In this document: positions 8,484 to 16,421 of the stretch, one piece after another
Layout: each line of letters begins with the position of its first letter
Position numbering within the stretch: the first letter of the stretch is position 1
DNA from: Bacteroidota bacterium
GTDB lineage: Bacteria; Bacteroidota; Ignavibacteria; UBA10030; F1-140-MAGs086
NCBI GenBank assembly: GCA_005792205.1
Contig: SXSO01000112.1
Coordinates: forward strand, 1 to 37,565
Direction of reading: 5' to 3'
Length of the DNA: 37,565 nt
The notes under the pieces: generated by a model
What the model was told of the DNA's origin: nothing
The model's input: only the letters and a program-made list of their open reading frames with translations
Database searches by the model: none
Program-made: the position numbers and the translations under genes

Positions 8484-9170
8484 ATGCAACATACAAAACA
8501 AATATTTTTATTGATAATTTTTTGTGAAATAATTTTCTCTCAAAATAAAGTAACAAATTTACAACTTCCAAAAAACTATAAAATAAATTTAGTTGAAGAA
8601 AATAAACCTAAAAAAAATCCACAAATTGCTATTGCTCTATCACTTATTCTTCCCGGAAGCGGAGAATATTATGCAGGAAATTTAAGCGATGGAAAATACA
8701 ATATCATTACAGAAGTTTCACTTTGGCTCACTTATTTTGGATTTAATTCATATGGAAATATTTTAAAAGATGATGCAAGAGAATTTGCAAAAATAAATGC
8801 AGGAATTTCTCTCAATAGAAAAAATGAAAAATATTTTGTAGATATTGGAAACTATTTAAATATAGACGAATATAATAATGCAAAACTTTTGAGTGGAGAA
8901 AATAATGAAATTTATTGGGATGTAATTTATAATTGGAATTGGGAAAATGATTCACAACGAAAAAATTATCGTGAAATGAGAATTAAAAGTGATGAAGCAT
9001 TCAATAATTTAAAATTCGTTGTGGGAGGAATTGCCGTAAATCATATTATAAGTGCTATAAATTCTTTTCTACTTGTAAAATCCTTCAATGAAGATATTGG
9101 TTTGAATTTGAAATTTGAAAATTTGTATTTAACAAATGGCTTCAAAATTTCTATTTCAAAAAAATTGTAG
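8484..9170 (+). CDS. DUF5683-like envelope protein
   Basis: This 228-aa protein begins with a signal peptide (about residues 1-19, ending IIFSQ). Residues 44-110 carry the recognisable block IAIALSLILPGSGEYYAGN followed by a hydrophobic stretch (EVSLWLTYFGF) and KDDAREFAKINAGI. This resembles DUF5683 and related small membrane proteins, where an S.I.PG.GQ.Y.G motif is followed by membrane helices. A second hydrophobic segment lies near 178-198 (VVGGIAVNHIISAINSFLLV). The function is unknown. It is packed between mtaB (3 bp) and truA, whose ATG directly follows this gene's TAG, so co-translation with truA is likely. The tRNA-modification neighbours do not suggest a job for it. Confidence 0.65.
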   Translation: MQHTKQIFLLIIFCEIIFSQNKVTNLQLPKNYKINLVEENKPKKNPQIAIALSLILPGSGEYYAGNLSDGKYNIITEVSLWLTYFGFNSYGNILKDDAREFAKINAGISLNRKNEKYFVDIGNYLNIDEYNNAKLLSGENNEIYWDVIYNWNWENDSQRKNYREMRIKSDEAFNNLKFVVGGIAVNHIISAINSFLLVKSFNEDIGLNLKFENLYLTNGFKISISKKL

Positions 9171-9899
9171 ATGAGGAATATAAAACTTTCAATTGAATAT
9201 GATGGAACAAATTTCTTTGGATGGCAAACTCAAAATAATTTGAGAACTGTTCAAAGTGAAATTGAAAATATTGGAGAAAAATTTTTAAAACATAAAATTA
9301 AATTAATTGGAGCAGGACGAACAGACACAGGAGTTCATGCAAAAGGACAAATTGCAAATTTCAAAACTGAGGTAAATTTAAGTTGCAAAAAAATTTTAAG
9401 CGCATTCAATGGGCTTCTTCCAAATGATATTGCAATTTATGATGTAGAAGATGTAGATATTTTTTACAATTCTCGATTTGACGCAAAATTAAGAGAATAT
9501 TCTTACACAATTTCAAAAATTCCAACTGCTATTTTAAAAAATTTTTCAATTGAAATTTTTTATCCACTTGATATAAAAAAGATGAATAAATGTGCAAAAA
9601 ATTTGATTGGAAAGTTTGACTTTTCATCTTTTTGTAAATCAATTGATGAAGTAAAAAATACAATTTGTGAAGTAAAATTTGCTGAATGGAGAGAAGAAAA
9701 TCAATTACTTATTTTTTCAATTAAAGCAAATAGATTTATTCACGGAATGGTGAGAGCAATTGTTGGAACATTGATAGATGTTGGAAGAAAAAAAATTTCA
9801 ATTGAAGAATTTAATAAAATATTTTTTTCTAAAAATAGAATTTTTGCATCTCAATCAGCACCATCAAAAGGACTTACATTGGAAAAAGTTATTTACTAA
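9171..9899 (+). CDS. truA: tRNA pseudouridine(38-40) synthase TruA
   Basis: TruA isomerises uridines 38, 39 and 40 in the anticodon stem-loop of many tRNAs. The 242-aa length is typical. The start is the ATG that abuts the previous stop codon, giving KLSIEYDGTNFFGWQTQ. The catalytic aspartate is Asp52 in GAGRTDTGVHAKGQ. The C-terminal conserved segments are present (FIHGMVRAIVGTLIDVG and ASQSAPSKGLTLEKV). The 3' end overlaps the 3' end of bshC on the other strand by 11 bp. Confidence 0.96.
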   Translation: MRNIKLSIEYDGTNFFGWQTQNNLRTVQSEIENIGEKFLKHKIKLIGAGRTDTGVHAKGQIANFKTEVNLSCKKILSAFNGLLPNDIAIYDVEDVDIFYNSRFDAKLREYSYTISKIPTAILKNFSIEIFYPLDIKKMNKCAKNLIGKFDFSSFCKSIDEVKNTICEVKFAEWREENQLLIFSIKANRFIHGMVRAIVGTLIDVGRKKISIEEFNKIFFSKNRIFASQSAPSKGLTLEKVIY

Positions 9900-11526
9900 T
9901 ATGAAAAATTTGGTGATTAAAGTTTTCTATCTCAATTTCCTCAAAAAGTTTTTCAAAAAAAAGAATTCCATATTTATTCAAAAAATAAATTACATTCAAT
10001 TCTCTTTCTTGCCAATTGTCATTTGGGAAAAACGAATTTGCTGATTTTTCAATTTGATTTGAAATTGTAGAAAACTTTTTTTTCTCCATTTCAATTGTCT
10101 TATGTTTTATATTTTCAACTTGATAATAAATTTTATTTTTTACAGTTTCAAAATTATTTTTTAAAGTTAAATCCACATTTTGCACTTTATTTTCAATATC
10201 GTCTAATATTTCTTTCAATTTCATTTTTGACTCTTCAAAAAATTTATCAAGTTGAGAATCAACAACGTGATTTAAAATTTTATTTTTTAAAATTTCCTTT
10301 TCTTCAAATAAATTTTCATGGTTTAATTTATGTTTTTCAATTACTTTTTGAGTATCACTTTCTGAAATTGTAAGTGAAACTCGCGGAAAAATAATTGGCA
10401 TTGTAAGTCCAAAGTAATTGTAGAGTGGTTTAATTTGCGTGAAATATGCAATCTCAGATGGACCTCCAACATAAGAAACAGTTGGCAAAATATAATCTTG
10501 ACAAATTGGACGAAATGAAACATTTGGAGAAAATTTTTCAGGATTTGTATGAAGAAAATCCAAAATCTCTTTTTTTGAAAAATTTATTCTTGTTCCTTTT
10601 AAATTTATGTCATCATAAAATGGTTCAAGAGCATAACGTTCATCGTTATAAGTAAAAAATAAATTGATTGGACGAATTTTTATTTGAGAAACATATTCTT
10701 TTTCAATTTTATCGGTTTGAGTAACAAGAAGTTGTGAAGATGTTGGATATTCAAGTATTTCTTTTTCAAAAATTGGAATTAAAATTTTTTTTAGTTCTTT
10801 GTCAAATGGATTTAAAATTACTAACCCATATTCTCCAAAAAGTTTTAGAAGAATTTTTGTGAAAGAATCAGCAAAATTATTTTCATAATTATATAACGAC
10901 AAAAAATTTTTTTTCAATTCATCACTAAATTCAGTATGTATTAAATCATCTAAAATTTTCTCTTTAAAATATTCAATAGATAAATCAAAATTTAAACTTC
11001 CAACTTGTGCTTTCTCATTTTTACTATTTAAAAAATATCTGTGTGTAGATACTTTTTTTTCTTTATTTAAAATTTTTATTAAACTAATTTCTTCATAATC
11101 GTGATCTTCACATTCAAGATAAAAAATAGGAACAAACTTTTTTTCAGGAAATTTTTCTGACAATTTTTTTGCAAGTTGAATAGCAGTAAATGTTTTGTAA
11201 ATTGTATAAAGTGGTCCAAGAAAAATTCCACTTTGTTGTCCCGTTACAATAGCAAATGTATTTTCATTTTTCAAACATTCAATGTTATTTTTCGTTTCAT
11301 CACTTATTTCAAATTTTTGCATTTGAGAAAAAATTACGTTAGATACTTTTTCTCTAATTTTTTTTTCCTTTGAAATTGAATTTGCAATAGATAAAAAATT
11401 AAGAGAATTTCTGAAATCTCCATTGAAAAAATTTTGAACTTTATTAAAATCATACAAATAATTCAAGTATATTTTGTTCAAATTTTTGGCAACAAATTCT
11501 ATGTTTCTATAGTCAATAGTAATCAT
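9889..11526 (-). CDS. bshC: Bacillithiol biosynthesis cysteine-adding enzyme BshC
   Basis: BshC is the putative ligase that adds cysteine to glucosaminyl-malate in the last step of bacillithiol synthesis. The 545-aa length fits the family. The family core is clear: AIVTGQQSGIFLGPLYTIYK (residues 93-111), then VPIFYLECEDHDYEEI (132-147), a central RYALEPFYDD, and RPICQDYILPTVSYVGGPSE. The C-terminal third contains a long charged coiled coil (about 400-490) ending with the NWQERELNVIYFLNKYG block. bshA and bshB are not in this window. It is tail to tail with truA and head to head with ddl, with only 36 bp between the two start codons, so the two promoters must overlap each other or the genes. 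Confidence 0.93.
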   Translation of the reverse strand: MITIDYRNIEFVAKNLNKIYLNYLYDFNKVQNFFNGDFRNSLNFLSIANSISKEKKIREKVSNVIFSQMQKFEISDETKNNIECLKNENTFAIVTGQQSGIFLGPLYTIYKTFTAIQLAKKLSEKFPEKKFVPIFYLECEDHDYEEISLIKILNKEKKVSTHRYFLNSKNEKAQVGSLNFDLSIEYFKEKILDDLIHTEFSDELKKNFLSLYNYENNFADSFTKILLKLFGEYGLVILNPFDKELKKILIPIFEKEILEYPTSSQLLVTQTDKIEKEYVSQIKIRPINLFFTYNDERYALEPFYDDINLKGTRINFSKKEILDFLHTNPEKFSPNVSFRPICQDYILPTVSYVGGPSEIAYFTQIKPLYNYFGLTMPIIFPRVSLTISESDTQKVIEKHKLNHENLFEEKEILKNKILNHVVDSQLDKFFEESKMKLKEILDDIENKVQNVDLTLKNNFETVKNKIYYQVENIKHKTIEMEKKKFSTISNQIEKSANSFFPNDNWQERELNVIYFLNKYGILFFEKLFEEIEIENFNHQIFHISK

Positions 11527-11562
11527 TTTTCAAAAACTTTTTCAAATATACTCACAAACAAA

Positions 11563-12555
11563 ATGAAAATAGCAGTATTTTTAGGTGGAATTTCAACAGA
11601 AAGAAATGTTTCACTCGCTTCAGGAAAAAGTGTACTTTTTGCACTTCAAAATTTGGGACATAATGTAATTGCAATTGATCCTGCATTTGGAAAAAATCAA
11701 AAAAAAAATTTGATAGATGAAATTCCAGAAAACATTTCACAATTTTCATTTGATATAAATGAAAGTAAAAAATTTTCTCCATCAAGTTATCATGAAACTA
11801 TTTTTTCAAATTTGTTGTATGATATAGATTTGGTTTTTCTAACTCTTCACGGAAAATACGGTGAAGATGGAACTATTCAAACACTTTTGGAGCTTCGTGA
11901 AAAAAAATTTACGGGTTCAAATTCGTTTTCAAGTGCTTTGGCAATGGATAAACATATTTCTAAAATTCTTTTTCAAAAAGAAAATATTTTAACTCCAAAT
12001 TGGATTCAACTTGAAAAAAATAAAAATCAAAATTTAGAAAACATAAAATTTCCTATTGTTGTAAAACCAAACGACGGTGGCTCAACAATTGGAATGTCAA
12101 TTGTAAAAGAAGAAAATCAATTGCAAAATGCAATTGATTTGGCATTTGTTCATTCAAATAAAATTCTTTTGGAAGAATATATTGAAGGACAAGAATTGAC
12201 AGTTTCAATTTTGGAAAATTCTCCGCTTCCAATTATAGAAATTAAACCTAAAAAAAATTTTTACGACTACACAAGAAAATATACAAAAGGTGAAACTGAA
12301 TATATTTGTCCCGCAAAAATAGATAATGATTTGACACAAAAAATTCAACTTGCTGCTCTTAATGCTTTTAATGGATTAAATTGCAAAACATTTGCGAGAG
12401 TTGATTTTAGGTTAAGAAATGATGAAAAGTTTTTCTGTTTAGAAGTAAATACACTTCCCGGAATGACTTCAACAAGTTTAGTTCCAAAAGCAGCAAAATC
12501 AATTGGAATTGATTTTGAATCGCTTTGTCAAAAAATTATTGAGTTAAGTTTGTAA
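11563..12555 (+). CDS. ddl: D-alanine--D-alanine ligase
   Basis: This cytoplasmic ATP-grasp enzyme makes the D-Ala-D-Ala dipeptide for peptidoglycan. The protein of 330 aa starts at ATG 11563 (MKIAVFLGGISTERNVSLAS). An in-frame upstream extension of 43 codons would run antisense into bshC and has no family match. Visible motifs are LHGKYGEDGTIQ (N-terminal/central junction), FPIVVKPNDGGSTIGMSIV (ATP-grasp), the omega-loop RKYTKGETEYICPAKI, and RVDFRLRNDEKFFCLEVNTL with PGMTSTSL at the metal site. The K-Y pair in the omega-loop is the form associated with D-Ala-D-Ala rather than D-Ala-D-lactate ligases. It converges with the next gene, with 6 bp between stops. Confidence 0.95.
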   Translation: MKIAVFLGGISTERNVSLASGKSVLFALQNLGHNVIAIDPAFGKNQKKNLIDEIPENISQFSFDINESKKFSPSSYHETIFSNLLYDIDLVFLTLHGKYGEDGTIQTLLELREKKFTGSNSFSSALAMDKHISKILFQKENILTPNWIQLEKNKNQNLENIKFPIVVKPNDGGSTIGMSIVKEENQLQNAIDLAFVHSNKILLEEYIEGQELTVSILENSPLPIIEIKPKKNFYDYTRKYTKGETEYICPAKIDNDLTQKIQLAALNAFNGLNCKTFARVDFRLRNDEKFFCLEVNTLPGMTSTSLVPKAAKSIGIDFESLCQKIIELSL

Positions 12556-12561
12556 AAAAAA

Positions 12562-13542
12562 CTATTTTCTTCTTCCGTTGTGATAAAGAGGAAGTGGTTG
12601 TGGCTCAAAATAAAAATCATTTTTTGTATTTCCCGTATGATAACCTCCTGCAAATCTTGCAAGTGAATTAAATTCAGGAATTAATCCTGCTGATTCGTTT
12701 CCATCTCCAATTAAAGTTGGATAATTTCCAAAACGAACAACATCCACAATATTTTTTTCATAAGAAATTATAGAATCAATTACCACAAATTCAAGTGGAA
12801 ATGGAATTCCATTTATCTCCAAGTTTTCGTTGTGTGAAATAATTTTATGTTTAATTTTTACAAGGTTTATTTCACTTGTTTCAGAAAGTTTGTAACTTGT
12901 ATATACTCCAAAAATTTTACTTTCACTAATAGTTCCAAAAAAATCTCCCAACATAACAAGTGTATCAAAATCAAATAATACTTGAGGTTGCAAAATTCTA
13001 CCTTCACCATAATCGGTATGATCTTCAAGTCGTCCATAATCATTTGTAATCAACATTAATTCGTCTTTATCAAGTGGCATCTTTCTAATAGAATCTCCAC
13101 CTCCAAACTCTCTCATAAATGGAGAAAATAAATATGACATAGAATTTGGATTCAGTGGAACATACATTTTTCTTTTTCCAAGAGAAATTGGAGGAATTGG
13201 AGAAAATGGATTTCCAGATTCTGTCTCTGCTTCAATTTGTAAATAATATCCTGAAATTAAAACTGTGTCTTGAATAAACATTGATGTATCTTGACCAATA
13301 ATTGCAACAACTGTATCACGTGCAATTTCAAATTCATCAATTGTATTTATTGAAGTAGGTGTTGGATTTAAAACTTCAATCCAAGAATATGTACTTTGAT
13401 GAGATGGTGAAAGTGCAAATACTTCATTTATCACAAGATGGTTTGAAACTTGTGAATTTTGTTTTGGTGGAATAATATCTGTTGTAAGTTCGCATCCAAT
13501 TATTGAAAATAAAATTAAACTCAAAAAAATATTTTTCATCAT
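12562..13542 (-). CDS. Lipoprotein with lamin-tail-like domain, last gene of the six-gene module
   Basis: This 326-aa protein has a lipoprotein signal with the lipobox IIGC (Cys17 in MMKNIFLSLILFSIIGCEL). Residues about 37-65 read HLVINEVFALSPSH and then SWIEVLNPTPTSI. This is the opening pattern of lamin-tail (LTD) domains (INE...WIEL.N), often found in secreted bacterial proteins. The rest is rich in beta strands and has no recognised catalytic motif. The start is 2 bp downstream of the PorV-family stop codon, so it is almost certainly in the same operon. It is predicted to sit in the outer membrane or at the cell surface. The role is unknown; the LTD assignment is by pattern only. Confidence 0.7.
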   Translation of the reverse strand: MMKNIFLSLILFSIIGCELTTDIIPPKQNSQVSNHLVINEVFALSPSHQSTYSWIEVLNPTPTSINTIDEFEIARDTVVAIIGQDTSMFIQDTVLISGYYLQIEAETESGNPFSPIPPISLGKRKMYVPLNPNSMSYLFSPFMREFGGGDSIRKMPLDKDELMLITNDYGRLEDHTDYGEGRILQPQVLFDFDTLVMLGDFFGTISESKIFGVYTSYKLSETSEINLVKIKHKIISHNENLEINGIPFPLEFVVIDSIISYEKNIVDVVRFGNYPTLIGDGNESAGLIPEFNSLARFAGGYHTGNTKNDFYFEPQPLPLYHNGRRK

Positions 13543-13544
13543 AA

Positions 13545-14456
13545 TTAAAAATTTACTTCAAAAGAAAATGTATGAGTAGATGGCAACACTTTAAAATTAT
13601 TGAAACCATAATCAATTTTTAAAATATTTGGAATGTCATATCCAAAACCAAGTGTAAGATTTTCAGCATCATAATTGAACTTATATCCGCTGCGAAGTGC
13701 AAAATTTTGAAATGCATATTCAACTCCAAGATTGTATTGTTCATCAGCATCATTTGGACGAGAAACTTGAAATGCCGTGATAAATTTAGAATACTCATCT
13801 TCATATAAAACAGTATTTGTTCCAAATTTTAATGCTGTTGGAATAGCATACGCTTCACGAACATATTGAATATCATCTCCAAGATTTGTAATTGAAACAC
13901 CAAGTCGTGTATTAATTTCTGCGATATCGTAAAGTGTTCCGATGTCAAATGCAAATGTTTTTGCAGTTATTTCATCATTGAAAAGAAACGAATAAATATA
14001 TTTTACTCCAACTCCAACTGAAAATTCTGTACTAATTTTTTTTGCATAAACAAGATGGAAGGCATAATCTCCAGAAGTAAATTTTCTTCCCGTTCCTTCG
14101 GGATTAAGTGGTGTTGTTTCAATCATATCATCTGTTGAAAGAATTGTTGTTCCAATTCCAATTGTTCCAATGTCTTCATAATTTATAACTCCTCCAATAA
14201 ATGAATGATTTATATTTGCAAACCACTTTGAATACGAAGATGCAACTGCTGTTTGTTCTACACTTAAAATTCCACTTGGATTAAAAGCAAGAGAAGTTAC
14301 TCCACTAGCGAGTGCAACTTGTGCTGAACCCATTCCAACAATTCTTGCATTTGTAGGAAGTTTTAAAAATTGTCCCGAAACAATTCCTGCTCTTTCTCCT
14401 GAAATTGCATTTGAAATTAAAAAGAAAAATAAAATAATACTTAAAACTTGTTTCAT
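13545..14456 (-). CDS. PorV/PorQ-family outer-membrane beta-barrel protein
   Basis: This 303-aa protein has a signal peptide (about 1-20, ending ISG) and the family N-terminus FLKLPTNARIVGMGSAQVA followed by LAFNPSGILSVEQTAV and SYSKWFANINHSFIGG. This resembles the FadL-type barrels PorV/PorQ. The rest alternates short beta strands and turns and ends with an aromatic residue (SFEVNF), as outer-membrane barrels do. Known PorV carries T9SS substrates from the translocon to the attachment complex, but many PorV/PorQ paralogues have no defined partner. It lies 5 bp after the gene for a protein with a T9SS-like C-terminal domain, which suggests a dedicated partnership. The exact family member (V or Q) cannot be decided here. 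Confidence 0.85.
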   Translation of the reverse strand: MKQVLSIILFFFLISNAISGERAGIVSGQFLKLPTNARIVGMGSAQVALASGVTSLAFNPSGILSVEQTAVASSYSKWFANINHSFIGGVINYEDIGTIGIGTTILSTDDMIETTPLNPEGTGRKFTSGDYAFHLVYAKKISTEFSVGVGVKYIYSFLFNDEITAKTFAFDIGTLYDIAEINTRLGVSITNLGDDIQYVREAYAIPTALKFGTNTVLYEDEYSKFITAFQVSRPNDADEQYNLGVEYAFQNFALRSGYKFNYDAENLTLGFGYDIPNILKIDYGFNNFKVLPSTHTFSFEVNF

Positions 14457-14461
14457 AATTT

Positions 14462-16405
14462 TTATCTGATAATTACAAACTTTCCAACTTGTGTTTCAAA
14501 TTCATCCGATTCAACTGTAAAAACATAAATTCCACTTGCAATTGCACGATTGCTTTGACTTAATAACTCCCAATCTACATAACCATTTTCTGGATCATTG
14601 TGATAAATTTCATCAACTAAATCTCCCGCAAGTGAAAAAATTTTTATAGTACATTTTTTTGGAGTGTGAATAAACCGAATCATTCTTTTATTTTCATTCC
14701 AATTTTCTGTCTTTCCTTCCCAACCTCCGTTTTCAAATGTATAACTCTCATCCACACGATATGGATTTGGAACAACCATAACTTGGTTTGGTTTTTCAGC
14801 AGGAGTAAATGGAACCACAACTTTAACCCAATTTTCACGAATCGAAGATTCAGTTGGAAGTGTTCTCACGGTATCTAAAGAAGTATCTTGACCTTGTATA
14901 AATTCGTTTGGAATTGAAAACGAAGTAACTGAATACCAATATGTATTTCCTCTCATTAAATCATCATCTACATAAGTTGTTTCAATCCCTGTATTAAATT
15001 CAAACTCATCTATTTCATCAACTTGACGAAGAAGCGTAAAACTTTCAAGTGGTGGTCTATCAGAAGGATCTATACTGCGATAAATTCTAAATCCTTCAAA
15101 CACAAAACCTCCCGTTGTATCATTTCCATGTGGATTTCTAATGCTATCGTGGTTTGCAACATTGTTTGAATCATCCCACGCACTTAGAGGATCTCTATTC
15201 CAAATTAAACGAATTTTTTTATCTCCAACATCTGCTTTTAGTTTTGGAGATGGTGGAACAAATGGAAGTTTGTAACCAAGACGATAAATTTCAATTGCTT
15301 TTTTTGCATTTGATTTTAAATGTTCTACATTATCTCCTGAAAGTATTGAAAAAACAACATTTATAGTATCATTTGGATTAATTGTAAATGGTCCAAATGA
15401 GAGAATAAAACGCGTATCACTCAACTGTGAAATTTGAGATGACTGTCCATTTACAACAGTTCCACGAGCCATTAGATTATCATATCTTTCCGCATCATTA
15501 TCATCTTGAATATTATTCGTTGTAAAATCTAACCATTGATAAGTATATCTCAAACTATCAACTAAAATTGAAGGATGAATTAAAGCACATCCAATAGGAG
15601 ATGCTTTTTTTGCAATTGGATTATGAATATAACCTAATCTCAAATCGGAAATATATCCTGAATAATTATCTTCATAATAAGTTGGTGTAGTGATTTGTCC
15701 AACATCTCCATCAAGAAAATAACCAACATATGCTTCTGTTATTGGACGATTTCCTCTATTTATTATTCTTAAATCTACAGGCATAATTCCCGAAGCATAT
15801 TCATCACTCCAAGAAAATGTTTTTTGTATTACTTCTACATTCATTGGAATATGATTTGCAACATTGGTTCCAGTTCCATAATCACGATATCTTACATAAA
15901 AATCTTCATCTGAAACTTTTTTAAATGGAAAATTCCAATACTCATCCCAACCTTCTGGTTTTACTGTATCAGTTACAACCCAAATTTTATCTTCAAGTAA
16001 TGAACCCGGAAAAAGTTCTTGAATTGCACCATTTCCTTCATATCCCGTTGAAACAACTTTTATTCCTTCTTGCATATTTCCCACAACTGATGTATCAATT
16101 TTTCCGCCAACCCAAATGCCTGCTCCATACATATGTTCAAAACTGGAAACCTTATATTCAATTCCAAGAGTTTCAGCGGGAGGCGAAGATTGACTTCCAA
16201 CATTCCACGCTTGTTTTCCTATTGTAGAACTATTACTTATCAAAACCTTCATATCAGAATTTTCTCCTTGATATCTATGTTCATAATTTGGAGAGATAGA
16301 TGAAGTTTGGTTGCGTTTTGGTTTTGAAACAATTTTATTTTTTTCTCTTGCAAAAGAAAAAACTGAAAAACTAAAAACTAGAATTAAAGCAATAAATTTA
16401 TTCAT
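14462..16405 (-). CDS. Secreted protein with FN3-like region and variant T9SS C-terminal sorting domain
   Basis: This 647-aa protein has a signal peptide (about 1-19, ending VFSFA). Residues 35-380 form a beta-rich domain I do not recognise by name, containing MYGAGIWVGGKIDTSV and GYFLDGDVGQ. A fibronectin-III-like region follows (about 388-510: KIRLIWNRDPL ... FEGFRIYRS ... GNTYWYSVTSF). The C-terminus (about 545-647) begins VVPNPYRVDE and contains MIRFIHTPKKCTIKIFSLAG and IASGIYVFTVES, ending VGKFVIIR. That last domain is a T9SS/FlgD-Ig-like sorting domain of the 'VVPNPYR' type, not the NYPNPFNP type seen elsewhere in this window. It is the fourth gene of a six-gene run, between the TonB receptor and PorV genes. 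It is presumably exported and held at the surface with its neighbours. Confidence 0.8.
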   Translation of the reverse strand: MNKFIALILVFSFSVFSFAREKNKIVSKPKRNQTSSISPNYEHRYQGENSDMKVLISNSSTIGKQAWNVGSQSSPPAETLGIEYKVSSFEHMYGAGIWVGGKIDTSVVGNMQEGIKVVSTGYEGNGAIQELFPGSLLEDKIWVVTDTVKPEGWDEYWNFPFKKVSDEDFYVRYRDYGTGTNVANHIPMNVEVIQKTFSWSDEYASGIMPVDLRIINRGNRPITEAYVGYFLDGDVGQITTPTYYEDNYSGYISDLRLGYIHNPIAKKASPIGCALIHPSILVDSLRYTYQWLDFTTNNIQDDNDAERYDNLMARGTVVNGQSSQISQLSDTRFILSFGPFTINPNDTINVVFSILSGDNVEHLKSNAKKAIEIYRLGYKLPFVPPSPKLKADVGDKKIRLIWNRDPLSAWDDSNNVANHDSIRNPHGNDTTGGFVFEGFRIYRSIDPSDRPPLESFTLLRQVDEIDEFEFNTGIETTYVDDDLMRGNTYWYSVTSFSIPNEFIQGQDTSLDTVRTLPTESSIRENWVKVVVPFTPAEKPNQVMVVPNPYRVDESYTFENGGWEGKTENWNENKRMIRFIHTPKKCTIKIFSLAGDLVDEIYHNDPENGYVDWELLSQSNRAIASGIYVFTVESDEFETQVGKFVIIR

Positions 16406-16421
16406 AAAATTAAACTGATTT

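Noticed and set aside
11434..11562. 43-codon upstream extension of ddl
   Set aside because: It overlaps the start of bshC on the opposite strand and shows no family similarity.
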